From Sepioteuthis lessoniana (Eukaryota > Mollusca > Cephalopoda > Myopsida > Loliginidae), in contig OY757934.1 of the NCBI GenBank assembly GCA_963585895.1, positions 47,159,707 through 47,223,706 of the forward strand: DNA of 64,000 bases, in the 5' to 3' direction. Shown piece after piece: positions 1 to 7,775 of the stretch; the stretch's first letter is position 1, and every line of letters starts with the position of its first letter. The notes beneath the pieces are model-generated. The model did not search any database. It was not told where the DNA came from and saw only the letters and a list, made by a program, of their open reading frames with translations. The translations under genes were made by a program, and so were the position numbers.

Positions 1-143
1 TATTTGGCAGAATCAAAATAATATTATTTCGCTTTCTCTCAGCGAAGTAAAGACTGATCTTTACTTCGCTGAAACAAGAAAATCCGCCAAATGACGAGTA
101 CTTTTTTTTCAAGTTCTGCGTTTCCTTAATTCCAAGTTGAACA
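1..143 (-). repeat. Inverted diverged copy of an array-unit segment
   Basis: Read on the minus strand, this stretch matches the unit segment at 7861-7991, including the shared words ggcggattttcttgttt and gagaaagcgaaataat. The match is interrupted by small differences, so it is an older, diverged copy lying opposite to the array. It may be a dispersed repeat whose family also supplied this part of the unit, or the edge of an inverted relic of the array. No coding potential was seen. Confidence 0.8.
39..72. repeat. Perfect 14-bp stem hairpin
   Basis: Positions 39-52 and 59-72 are exact reverse complements around the 6-base loop actgat. The homologous segment in the array units lacks this symmetry, so the hairpin is specific to this diverged copy. 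Function is unknown. Confidence 0.75.
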
Positions 144-618
144 ATTGACAAAAACATTTCTATTTCAAGCTATTTAGTTTTGTCAAACTGTTTTAATTTA
201 AAAAATTCGGTTTAGTATAAGCACAGTTTTTGTCCACACACAGTTAAATGTCAAAACAGTTTTATTTCAAGCAATTCAGTTTATCATAAGTATGCAGTTT
301 AGTTCTATTTGACCCTTAGATAAAACCCTATCAGGTGCTACCACTCTGGGCCAGTGTTAACTTGGGAGCGATTCAATGAAAGGGTTCCCGCATTCCCCAA
401 AGCTCCAACATCACTGGAACCTCATCATCAGATTGTTTAGTGTTATATCCAGGACATTCCTTGGAGGTGGTCTTACCCCTCCGCAGTCATGCAGTCGGTG
501 TATTCTACAGCCCCAGTCGACTGAGCAATTTTTTAAAAATCTTAAATAGATTGGGATATAACGTTGTATATCAAAAGTGGATTTAACGTAACTACTACTA
601 CTACTATTTAACGTTGTC
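144..618. other. AT-rich intergenic sequence with (TAC)n run
   Basis: No gene is visible. The left part holds two related AT-rich stretches (around 150-215 and 235-300) sharing cagttt and atttcaagc words. A more complex stretch at about 330-530 could be the end of an unrecognised dispersed repeat. A short TAC-type microsatellite lies at about 589-607. Confidence 0.5.
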
Positions 619-1056
619 AGGGAAGATTGCCATGTCGGTGATGGTTAAACGTCAGATGGGAAAGTAGAAACACAATAATTCACTTCACGCGTTAGGACCT
701 CCGCTGCATAATTCTCTCCGTTCAGTCTCTGATAATGTGAAAGTAGCTGGCAATCGATTACGGATATAACGTACTTTGTCGTTCTAGTAAGCTCTTACTG
801 TATTTTCAAATTATTCCCAGTTCATTCGCGTGAATGCTTGTCTCCTCGCTCCCGAGCCACACACACGCAGACACAGAGTGAGAGAGAGAGAGTCGAGAAA
901 CCCATTGTCTTCTATCGAGATTTACAGAACATTCAAACCCCAACTTCAACCTCACGTGGGCGGCCCCCGTCGCCATTTGCCTTATAAATCCTGGTTAACT
1001 GCTTGACCTAGCCAAAAAAACTGAAAAACAAAAACAAAATAGATAAACGAAAAAAA
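619..1056 (+). other. Possible LINE 5' untranslated region
   Basis: This stretch lies directly before the ATG-led LINE-like remnant at 1057. It is less AT-rich than its neighbours, has a short GA run near 869-890 and a TATA-like tataaatcc near 980. These fit a LINE 5' leader carrying its own promoter. The assignment rests only on position and composition, and it could be unrelated spacer. Confidence 0.25.
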
Positions 1057-1222
1057 ATGGATCGTCAGGGTGACAAAATTGGTTGGGGTTTTTGGAACAA
1101 TCCTGAAAAACTTAGAGAAGTGACTTGGGTAACTTGAGATTCGGAGAAGAATTCAGAGGAGTCTACTGAGAACCCCAAGGAGCTGGATATCCTTGCTGTC
1201 ACTCGTACTTTAGTTAGTAGTA
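1057..1222 (+). pseudogene. LINE ORF N-terminal remnant
   Basis: An ATG opens a short frame beginning MDRQGDKIGWGFWNN. It is interrupted within about 30 codons and then continues in LINE-like words ending in DILAVTRT. The DILAVTRT-coding part recurs inverted at 2636-2716, next to a tRNA-Ser relic, so it belongs to a dispersed family. The likely origin is the 5' end of the non-LTR retrotransposon whose 3' ends crowd this window. The assignment to that same family is inference, because no full copy links the two ends here. Confidence 0.45.
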
Positions 1223-1264
1223 ATATGAAAACTCGTATTGGTTTATCAAGTTGATCCTACCAAA

Positions 1265-1369
1265 GAAAACTTTTCTTTTCTTTCTTTCTCTTCTCTTTTT
1301 TCTCCTTCTTCCTCTCTCTCTTCTTTTTCTCTTTCTCTTTCTCGTTTTTCTTTCTCTTTTTCAGTCTAT

Positions 1370-1400
<31 letters not shown>

Positions 1401-1405
1401 ATCAT
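1265..1405. repeat. Pyrimidine-rich microsatellite (CTTT/TTTCT)n
   Basis: Nearly pure C/T on the plus strand, ending in about nine ctttctttc-type units. The apparent Ser/Phe-rich open frame here comes from the low-complexity sequence and is not a gene. A short (ACCAT)n-like run follows at about 1478-1506. Confidence 0.9.
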
Positions 1406-1544
1406 AATCAAACATTTATAAATCAATCTAATTTTAGCTCAAAATAACTCAGAAAGTGTTGATATGCCATTAAAAAAATACACCATACCATACCACATCA
1501 TACCATGCAAAGAAAAATGAAAATGAAGTAAGAAAAAATAAAAT

Positions 1545-1565
1545 GTTCGAATCCTGCTTGCAGTG
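1545..1565 (+). pseudogene. tRNA-Ser 3'-end fragment
   Basis: The sequence gttcgaatcctgcttgcag matches the T arm and acceptor 3' strand of the tRNA-Ser family in this window with one change. No upstream D or anticodon arm is present. It is a 3' fragment only. Confidence 0.6.
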
Positions 1566-1802
1566 ACTACTTAAAAAATGATTTTGTCTGAGCATTTTAA
1601 AATTTTCCGTGGATTGATTTAAAGACAATTAAAAGAGATTCGAAAAAAATACTTTTAGAGATTATTTATAAGTCCTGGAAAGAATTTCAACGACAACAGA
1701 AAAAATTATTCACGATTCAATTTTGATGGTTTGTGTCGAATTTTATTTATTGTTTTTATGACATTACAAAAGAAAAAAAAAGACCCCAACAAAAACTACA
1801 AG

Positions 1803-1872
1803 AGAGCAAGATTTGCGCGGGTAATACTCATTGGATTTCAAGTCCAATGACTTAATCCCTCAGCCATCACAG
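1803..1872 (-). pseudogene. Degenerate tRNA-Ser(UGA) relic
   Basis: The minus strand keeps the anticodon arm (ttggacttgaaatccaa) and parts of the D arm, but the acceptor 3' strand and T arm are shortened and the D arm carries changes. It resembles isoform A (the gcgcggg form) of the array. It cannot form a complete cloverleaf. Confidence 0.75.
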
Positions 1873-2019
1873 ATTTATGCTTAAAAGAAAGCAACAATTC
1901 GAATAAGATTTGTTTTCTTTGTTTAGCATCAGCTACTCACTCGTAGATTTGTTCCAACATAAAAGTCCAGCCTCCATATTTCCCTTCCTTTTGGCAATCT
2001 GTCAGATGAAGCTAGTTTT

Positions 2020-2330
2020 AATCAATGTTAACAACAATAACAATAATAATAATGAAATTAAAATGAAAAACTCTCAAGGAGTAAATAATAATGATAATAA
2101 TAATCATAATAGTAAAGGGTTATTAAAGGGAGTGGAGGACTTGGAAGTTGGCGGACGAGTAGAGACTATCCAAACGACCGCATTATTGAGAACGGTCAGA
2201 ATACTGAGACGAGTCCTGGAGATTTGAGGAGACTTGCTGCCACTCAAATTCCAATGAAAGAGCATCAGCTAACACTGATGTGAAAAACTCTAAAGGAGTA
2301 AATAATAATGTATCAAATGAAAAGTGGAAA
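2020..2330 (+). pseudogene. Two abutting LINE 3' ends with (TAA)-like tails
   Basis: A tail with the words gaaaaactctcaaggagt and taataatgataataat (about 2063-2110) is followed at once by a second fragment. Its frame reads GLLKGVEDLEVGGRV, ETIQTTALLRT and RILRRVLE, the very C-terminus of the LINE polyprotein. The second fragment ends in a matching tail (gtgaaaaactctaaagg, then taataatg). It represents the same LINE C-terminus whose other fragments lie in every array unit. It is broken by several stops. Confidence 0.75.
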
Positions 2331-2508
2331 GATCTAATGCTGAAATATTCACTTAACCTCAAAAATCTACGATTAAAAACTGAAAATGAACGGGCGATAG
2401 AGTAAAACAGGAAAAAAGAATCCTTCGACACACTTAAAGACTGACAAAAATCTACAAATGGATGAAGTAGACTCGAATTAAAAATAAACATTCTTAATTT
2501 TTACAAGA
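2331..2508. other. A-rich sequence leading into inverted tRNA module
   Basis: No gene was recognised. The last about 35 bases (from 2472) match, in inverted orientation, the 5' flank of array gene B (actcga, aaaataaaca), but the TATA-like box is lost. It therefore marks the start of an inverted, decayed tRNA module. Confidence 0.5.
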
Positions 2509-2590
2509 ACTGTGATGGCCGAGCGGTTAAGGCGTTAGACTTGAAATTCAATGGGCATTGCCCACGTAGGTTCGAATCCTGCTCGCAGCG
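2509..2590 (+). pseudogene. Decayed tRNA-Ser(UGA), plus strand
   Basis: An 82-nt copy of the family in the orientation opposite to the array copies. The anticodon loop cttgaaa (anticodon TGA), A box and B box ggttcgaatcc remain. The first acceptor pair is A-C, the anticodon stem has an A-C mismatch plus a G-U pair, and the T stem has a wobble. The TATA-like box seen at -24 in the array genes is absent. It is probably inactive, although a weakly folded product is possible. Confidence 0.8.
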
Positions 2591-2635
2591 GTTATTTTCT
2601 CTTTTAAGTAGTTCTACAAATTCTACTGAACTACT

Positions 2636-2716
2636 AAAGGAAGTACGAGTGACAGCAAGGATACCCAGCCCCCCCCATCGGGTTCTTCTCATAGACACCT
2701 CTGAATTCTTCTGGAT
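2636..2716 (-). repeat. LINE 5' fragment, inverted partner of 1140-1217
   Basis: The reverse complement matches 1140-1217 (ggtatccttgctgtcactcg, agaattcagagg). The two copies lie about 1.4 kb apart in opposite orientation. This copy sits directly 3' of the plus-strand tRNA relic. Confidence 0.7.
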
Positions 2717-2960
2717 TTGTTATTAAATACCCTGCAAAGGTTGATATGCCATAAAACCCAACAAACCAATTAAAAAAATAAAATGAATTACAATACAAGA
2801 AAATTAGCACTTCCCAAGTTTAAATGTGGACTGATACAAAGTTAAAATTTTTTCTGTTTTAAAGGTGTAAATGACTAGTTTTTTGAGTGGGGTGTTGTGA
2901 CTCGCTTAAGTATCTTCTGAAGAATACTGGGTCACACCAATATAGGAGCGTAGATATTAA
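2717..2960. other. AT-rich spacer, nothing recognised
   Basis: No ORF, RNA gene or clear repeat was found here. A short stretch near 2880-2940 precedes the 65-bp tandem repeat. Confidence 0.5.
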
Positions 2961-3106
2961 TCAACCCCTGGCTCTGGGATAGGTACACTATACTATTCAC
3001 GAAAGATTTCAAATCCAAATCCAAATCAACCCCTGGCTCTGGTATAGTTACACTATACTATCCTTGAAAAAGTTCAAATCCAAATCCAAATAAACGCGGG
3101 ACTCTG
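2961..3106. repeat. 65-bp tandem repeat, two copies plus a partial
   Basis: Copy 1 is 2961-3025 and copy 2 is 3026-3090. Both start tcaacccctggctctgg and end aaatccaaatccaaa. A diverged third start follows at 3091-3106 (taaacgcgggactctg). The two copies differ at several positions, so the duplication is not recent. Confidence 0.85.
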
Positions 3107-3879
3107 ATGACAGATCTGCGAAGTATGATCGGCAGTTGCTCATTTGGTAGCCAACATGAGAGACTTGATAAGCATTCTGTAAATGTTGGCTGTTCTAATT
3201 ACAAGTACACAAATGACGACCTAAACAATAATTCCACTCAGATATACCAGCGGAAGGAATGGGCGAAAGAAGACAACAAAAGTGTTCTTCCCTGTTGTCT
3301 TAAGAGCAATCCAACAGAAAGAGAGAATTGAAAAAGAATGTTAGTGATTTGGATAGAATTCGCTTGATTTAATACAACAAAAAAAAAGATTTACTGAGCA
3401 AATTGGATGAAACTAAAGAAATGTTGGTTTTCTGAATTTGAGATAATTGAAATACGTAAACAAGTTAATAGGGAAGGATATGAACAAGATCCCCCAATAC
3501 GAAATGAAACGCTAAATTCCGAAAAAAAAGAGCACATTAACCGATTTGAATCACAAAATACAGAAAACCGAAACAGCCGACACCCCTGCACCCCAAAACA
3601 AATGTGAACGCAAGAAAACAACATAAATTCAGGTTTACTAAAGAAAATTATGACGGAAAAGAAGACTACATTACCGTCTTTTTGGAAACAACAGATCCCA
3701 AAGGAACCACCCCAGCCGCTATAGTTTCATAACGGATCTATTTATGATGCAGATAATCCTGACAGCATAGATTAGGGAGGAGATCTATAATTCACTAAGA
3801 AGTCGCAAACTGTTCCCCAAAGAATAAAAATGATGCCAAAAGGGAACAAAAGGCACAGGTGATTTATTGTACATTGATT
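3105..3879 (+). pseudogene. LINE polyprotein remnant including RT segment
   Basis: Plus-strand frames give a broken series of LINE-like blocks: a region containing KEWAKEDNKSVLPCCLKS (about 3250-3310), a region with FEIIEIRKQVNREGYEQDPP (3430-3500), and near 3780-3875 EIYNSLRSRKLFP followed by QKGTKGTGDLLYID. The last block resembles the reverse-transcriptase segment of non-LTR elements around the QKG(C)xxGTRGT motif. Several stops and frame changes separate the blocks, and the SINE at 3880 interrupts the sequence immediately after the RT block. It is a dead LINE in the same orientation as the array's LINE pieces. Confidence 0.65.
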
Positions 3880-4140
3880 AGCCTTGTAGATAGAGTGTTT
3901 GCCAATGGTCCGGGAGACCAGGGTTCGGTCCCAGGCTGCTTCATACCAAGACTTTAAAAATGGTACTTGATACCTCCTTGCTTAACACTCAGCAATATAA
4001 GGTACGTATCAAAAGTAAAGTGGAGGAATCCTGGGAAAGGAGTAGCGCCCTCCCCTACACCTTGCTGTAGTAGATATTGAAAAGGGAGCCTTCGGGTCAC
4101 CCTCGACTAAAGGGAGACAACTTTACTCATCTTAAAGTAA
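3880..4140 (+). mobile_element. tRNA-derived SINE
   Basis: The head (about 3882-3950) has an A-box-like tagatagagtg and a B-box-like ggttcggtccc at tRNA spacing. An unrelated body follows (actttaaaaatggtac, ttaacactcagcaatat). The left end abuts the LINE RT remnant and further LINE sequence resumes near 4150, so the SINE probably inserted into the LINE. The tail shows aaagtaaagatcaataat. No clear target-site duplication was seen, and the family name is not known to me. Confidence 0.6.
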
Positions 4141-4579
4141 AGATCAATAATACAAAATCCAAGTGTAAGTGAGATTATGTGCCAACAAGGACGCAGGAAT
4201 TAAGCACATAAGTGGATGTAGCAAACTGGAAAAAAAAAACAGGATAAGATTATGAAGGATTATGTACTGAATATAATCCACTGACAATTGTGCACAAGAT
4301 TCAAATATGACGATACGAACAAATCATACATCCAAAAGCGGAATATGTCCCAGTAAATAAGACACGAAAATGGTGTCACAGTCTAACGAATTGTGATGCT
4401 CCAGCGACCCTCAGAGTGGTTACCGAACAAAGGACAAAAGAAGACACGTATACTGACTCAGCCATAGATAAAAAATCTTATTTGAAATACGGGAGTGAGA
4501 GAACAATCAGCTGTAGATAGGACAGTCACAAAATGTTTAAAAAAGGGAAAAGAATAGTAAAAAATCAAAATTACTGAAT
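4141..4579 (+). pseudogene. LINE C-terminal zinc-finger remnant
   Basis: Broken plus-strand frames resemble the LINE C-terminus seen in the array: a Cys-rich block with ISGCSKLEKK (about 4205-4235), then words matching the array's HTNKSY region (about 4315-4335) and a VPVN block (about 4345). This is the CxxC...H...C region downstream of the RT. From about 4420 to 4579 the sequence is AT-rich with no clear assignment. Confidence 0.5.
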
Positions 4580-5116
4580 TGTTGGGATCCGTCAGAAAAT
4601 TCAGAAGTTGCTGGTGACCTGCGGTGACTGGGCTCTCACTGATATATCAGTGAAAGACTACTGACTGAAGCCGTTGTGAAAAACTCTCAGCCAGTGAAAT
4701 AATCGATCAAGTGTGTTCGATACACCATGACAGTGTTTTTGTTTTTGTTTTTCCTTCCACGTGGCCATGTGTCAGACATATATATACTTTTTAATGCTAG
4801 TAATAACAATAACAAATATAATAAATTTGAGAAGAAAGGTGTTGCAGTAATTTGGTTTTCCGGTGATTATGATTCCTATTTCGAGGTGGGATCAAAGTGA
4901 GATATGGCTCCATTCCTCAGAAGACGGAAAAAATTTACGCTAAAATGTTCCATGTTTATACAAGATATATGAATCAACTTTTGTAAATTTCTTTTCATTT
5001 CGAAGTAAATGCTGACGCCGTCTCCAAAAGAACATTTCACACATATAAACATGGATTTAAGTCATTATATTGAAAGTTAGGAAGAGTTCATTGATCTACA
5101 TAAAAGAGAAAACGAT
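4580..5116. repeat. Diverged half-unit at the left edge of the array
   Basis: This matches the unit region 8130-8625 in order: ctgatat-tcagtgaaagactactgact, the words ctcagccagtgaaataatcga, a T-rich stretch, ttcctatttcgaggtgg, and then the tRNA 3' flank. Divergence is clearly higher than among array units, with several small indels. It is an old module copy that was not homogenised with the array. Confidence 0.8.
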
Positions 5117-5198
5117 CACTGCAAGAAGGATTCGAACATGCGAGGGAAATACCCATTGGATTTCAAGTCCAACGCCTTAACCACTCGGCCATCACAGG
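5117..5198 (-). pseudogene. Degenerate tRNA-Ser(UGA) at array edge
   Basis: An 82-nt minus-strand homologue of array gene B. The anticodon arm and TGA anticodon are unchanged. The first acceptor pair is lost (C opposite T) and the T stem has two mismatches, so folding would be poor. The TATA-like tttata at 5222-5227 is still exactly 24 bp upstream, as in the intact genes. Confidence 0.85.
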
Positions 5199-5224
5199 TG
5201 CATGAAGCTAAAATTTGTAACTTT

Positions 5225-5247
5225 ATAATCTTTATTTTTAACTCGAG
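5225..5247. other. Unoccupied homologue of the LTR-element insertion site
   Basis: This 23-bp AT-rich word, ending in aactcgag, occurs here once and runs straight on into acgtcttcctcc. In units 2 to 7 near-identical copies (one base differs) lie on each side of the LTR-element complex, for example at 8734-8756 before the unit 1 complex and 27734-27756 after the unit 3 complex. The single copy here therefore looks like a pre-insertion site. Confidence 0.75.
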
Positions 5248-5340
5248 ACGTCTTCCTCCAGATTTCCGTCGACCCATTCATTTGGAATGCATCGTCTCCT
5301 TTCACTTAGTTAATGAAACTAGGCACACATTGCACATCAA

Positions 5341-5932
5341 TCTGGCCAGGAAAGTGAAAGCTCAACGAAGAAACTGAATTTCTTCTAATAACAGCAAAAA
5401 AAACCACGCCGTAAGGACGAATTATACTAAAGCGAAAAGCAATAAAACGCAACAGAATAGCAAGTGTAGGGTATGCAGAGTAAGGCATTAAACGCCTAAT
5501 CACATAATAAAAGAATGCACTCAACTGGCATGAAAGAAGTGCAAGACAAGGTACCCATCGGTGGGAAAACTACCTGGCGTCGTCTCGTCGATTTCAACGT
5601 CGTGGATTTTACCGTTGAGGCTGACTACAGATTGAAAATAAAAGAAAACGGATAGATAAACAAACACTTGGAGCATGAGAAAGAAGTAAATGCTGTGGCA
5701 CACTAAAGTAACATTGATAGCAATATTAATTGTTGCGATTGTAACTGTTCCGAAAAGCTTGGAAGACTGGCTGGAGGAAGTGGAAATCAAAGTTTCAAGA
5801 GAGACGATCGATATGATAACATTGTTGAGATTGACCAAAATATTCCTGCAAACATGTTGGGACTTTCTCTTACTTAGACGTCACTGAAAGAGCACCAACT
5901 AACCCTGATGTGATAAAATCGCATCTACTGTG

Positions 5933-5977
<45 letters not shown>

Positions 5978-6009
5978 TTAACAATAATAATAATAATAAT
6001 AATAATAAT
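5341..6009 (+). pseudogene. LINE 3' end with (TAA)n tail, unit 1
   Basis: Broken plus-strand frames start near LNEETEFLLITA and run through a Cys-containing block (about 5460-5530). They end in a 65-codon stretch (5690-5887) containing TKVTLIAILIVAIVTVPKSL and ETIDMITLLRLTKI. The latter corresponds to the ETIQTTALLR C-terminus of the LINE fragment at 2107. The untranslated tail has ccctgatgtgataaaatcg and then 5932-6009, an almost pure (TAA)n run. The 65-codon frame stays open in every unit, but it is only the tip of a decayed LINE. Confidence 0.7.
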
Positions 6010-6500
6010 GCGAAAGCAAATGTCTTTTGATAATAGCTGATGACGCCGTTAAGACGAATTATATTAAAATGAAAACCAATAAATCACAATAGTAAGAGAA
6101 TGCAGTCAACTGGTATAAAAGAGTTACAAGACAATATATGACGCCTCGAGAAAATTTATCTACAGCAAATTTTGTAAGAGATTGAAATGTGATCAAACGA
6201 CCAATCGGCGAATGCCTTAACGAGAAACAATCGTAGAGAACGAGACGCCTAAAAATATTCTTCAATTTTGACATACAAACAGATCAACTAACTTTTGCTA
6301 GAATCCGACACTGCGTTGAAAAAATTCTATTATGGGTTGGTTTATCAGATTATAACGAAATACTACAAAGTTGCCGATATCGTGTAGAAGACTAAACACG
6401 ATCACCTCATTTAACTAGGAATTAAGGATAAGATGAACTTTAAAAAACGATCTTTTCATCCGGTGGATTTTTCTGAAAGAGATTTCACAACGCCGTCTAC
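6010..6500 (+). pseudogene. Second LINE C-terminal scrap, unit 1
   Basis: Begins tgcgaaagcaaatgtc just after the (TAA)n tail. Broken frames resemble another copy of the LINE C-terminus (acgccgttaagacgaatta corresponds to acgccgtaaggacgaatta at 5406). It has no open frame of note. It leads into the 3' flank of tRNA gene A. Confidence 0.5.
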
Positions 6501-6583
6501 AAAGGGACATTTCACAATTATCAATATGGATTTAAGTCATTATATTGAAAGTTAGGTAGAGTTCGTTGATCTACTTAAAAGAG

Positions 6584-6587
6584 AAAA
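6584..6587 (-). terminator. Pol III T-run of tRNA-Ser A, unit 1
   Basis: The minus strand reads TTTT starting four bases after the tRNA end, with a second TTTT a few bases further on. The same pattern is found at the other isoform A copies. Confidence 0.8.
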
Positions 6588-6591
6588 CGGT

Positions 6592-6673
6592 CGCTGCGAG
6601 CAGGATTTGAACCTGCGCGGGCAATGCCCATTGGATTTCAAGTCCAACGCCTTAACCACTCGGCCATCACAGC
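6592..6673 (-). tRNA. tRNA-Ser(UGA) isoform A, unit 1
   Basis: An 82-nt class II tRNA. The acceptor arm GCTGTGA pairs with TCGCAGC (one G-U), with a G discriminator. The anticodon loop CTTGAAA gives anticodon TGA, which reads UCA and probably other UCN serine codons. The extra arm forms GGGC/GCCC as expected for serine. The T arm is GCAGG-TTCAAAT-CCTGC, and the B box ggttcaaatcc and A box tggccgagtgg fit Pol III consensus. It differs from isoform B by one base after the extra arm and one T-loop base. No intron is present and CCA is not encoded, as expected for a eukaryotic nuclear gene. Confidence 0.95.
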
Positions 6674-6696
6674 TGCAAGCGACGATGTTATATAGT

Positions 6697-6702
6697 TTTA
6701 TA
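6697..6702 (-). promoter_or_regulatory. TATA-like box of tRNA-Ser A, unit 1
   Basis: TATAAA on the minus strand, its proximal base 24 positions from the first tRNA base. The same offset is found at isoform B and at the decayed copy 5117-5198, which argues for conserved Pol III promoter use. Confidence 0.65.
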
Positions 6703-6779
6703 ATGTTTTTGTTTTTTTAACTCGAGACCTCTCATTCCAGATTTCTGCCTACCAATCATTTGGAATGCATCGTCTCTTC

Positions 6780-7775
6780 TCACTTAGTTAATGAAACTAG
6801 ACCAACATTGCACAGGAGAAGACAAGAAAATGGCCAGGAAAGCGAAAGCCTAAAGGAGAAACAGCGGAAAACAACGCCATAAGAACGAATTATACTAAAG
6901 CGAAAAGCAATAAAACGCAACAATATATCAATTGTAGGTTATGCAGAGTAAGGCATTAAACGCTTCATCACATTGACGCATTCATACAACGTCTCGAAGA
7001 CTACATAGAAAAACACGAACGAGGACTGATTTCATCAGAAACGATACTGATAACACGATAGACGATAGAATAACAACAACTAGGAAACAAAAATGGGAGA
7101 AAAAAACAACTCAATGTCCGCTTTAAACCACTAATAAACAACTGCACACACCAGAAAACCTGGACCTGGCTAAGAAAAGGAAACCTTAAGAGAGAAACGG
7201 AATCTCTCCTAATAGCAGCGCAGGACAACGCCATAACGACCAATAATATCAAAGCGAGAATAGATAAGACGCAACAAAACACTAAATGTTAGCTATGCGG
7301 TGACAGAGACGAAAGCATCAATCTCATAATAAGCGAATGCAGCAAATTAGCACAGAACGAGTATAAGACTAGACACGACAAGGTCGGCAAGGTGATCCAC
7401 TGGGAAATGTGCAAGAAATTTAAATTTCACCATACTAAAAAATCGTATATGCACAACCCAGCACCTGTCCTAGAAAATGACACACATAAACTCCTATGGG
7501 ACTTTAACATAGAAACGGATCACCTAATCCCGGTCAGAAGACCAGACTGACCTTATACGTAATAATCAACAAAAAAAGAGACCTTGCAAAATTGTCGAGT
7601 GTTCTGTCCCGGCGGACCACAGAATAAATCTGAAGGAATGTCAAAAGAAGGATAACTACCTCGACCTTGCTAGACAATTGAAAAAACTGTGGAACATGAA
7701 ATTGACGATTGTGCCAATTGTGAAAAACCATCAGCTAACACTGATGTGAAAAACTCTAAAGGAGCAAATAATAAT
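6780..7775 (+). pseudogene. LINE C-terminal domain fragment, unit 1
   Basis: A plus-strand frame starting near AFIQRLEDYIEKHERG (about 6982) runs, with stops, through TWTWLRKGNLKRETESLL (about 7165-7215), a zinc-finger-like LCGDRDE...ISECSKLAQ (about 7294-7350), then DKVGKVIHWEMCKKFKF and KLLWDFNIETDHLIP. It finishes in frame-shifted words that recall LARELKKLW, and a 3' tail (gtgaaaaactctaaagg, taataatgataa). This order is typical of the C-terminal region of a non-LTR retrotransposon after its RT domain. Stops and shifts show it is dead. The minus-strand 93-codon frame here is only its shadow. Confidence 0.75.

Noticed and set aside
619-1056. Host gene promoter at the TATA-like word near 980
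   Set aside because: No host coding sequence follows. Only a short LINE-like ATG block is downstream.
1238-1447. Ser/Phe-rich small protein at the pyrimidine tract
   Set aside because: It is a low-complexity translation of a CTTT microsatellite.
6592-6673. Selenocysteine tRNA
   Set aside because: The anticodon loop CTTGAAA gives TGA (serine UCN), not TCA, and the acceptor stem has 7 pairs with a normal serine-type extra arm.
7001-7282. 93-codon minus-strand open frame conserved in all units
   Set aside because: It is the antisense shadow of the LINE C-terminal fragment. Its conservation follows from the high identity of the units.
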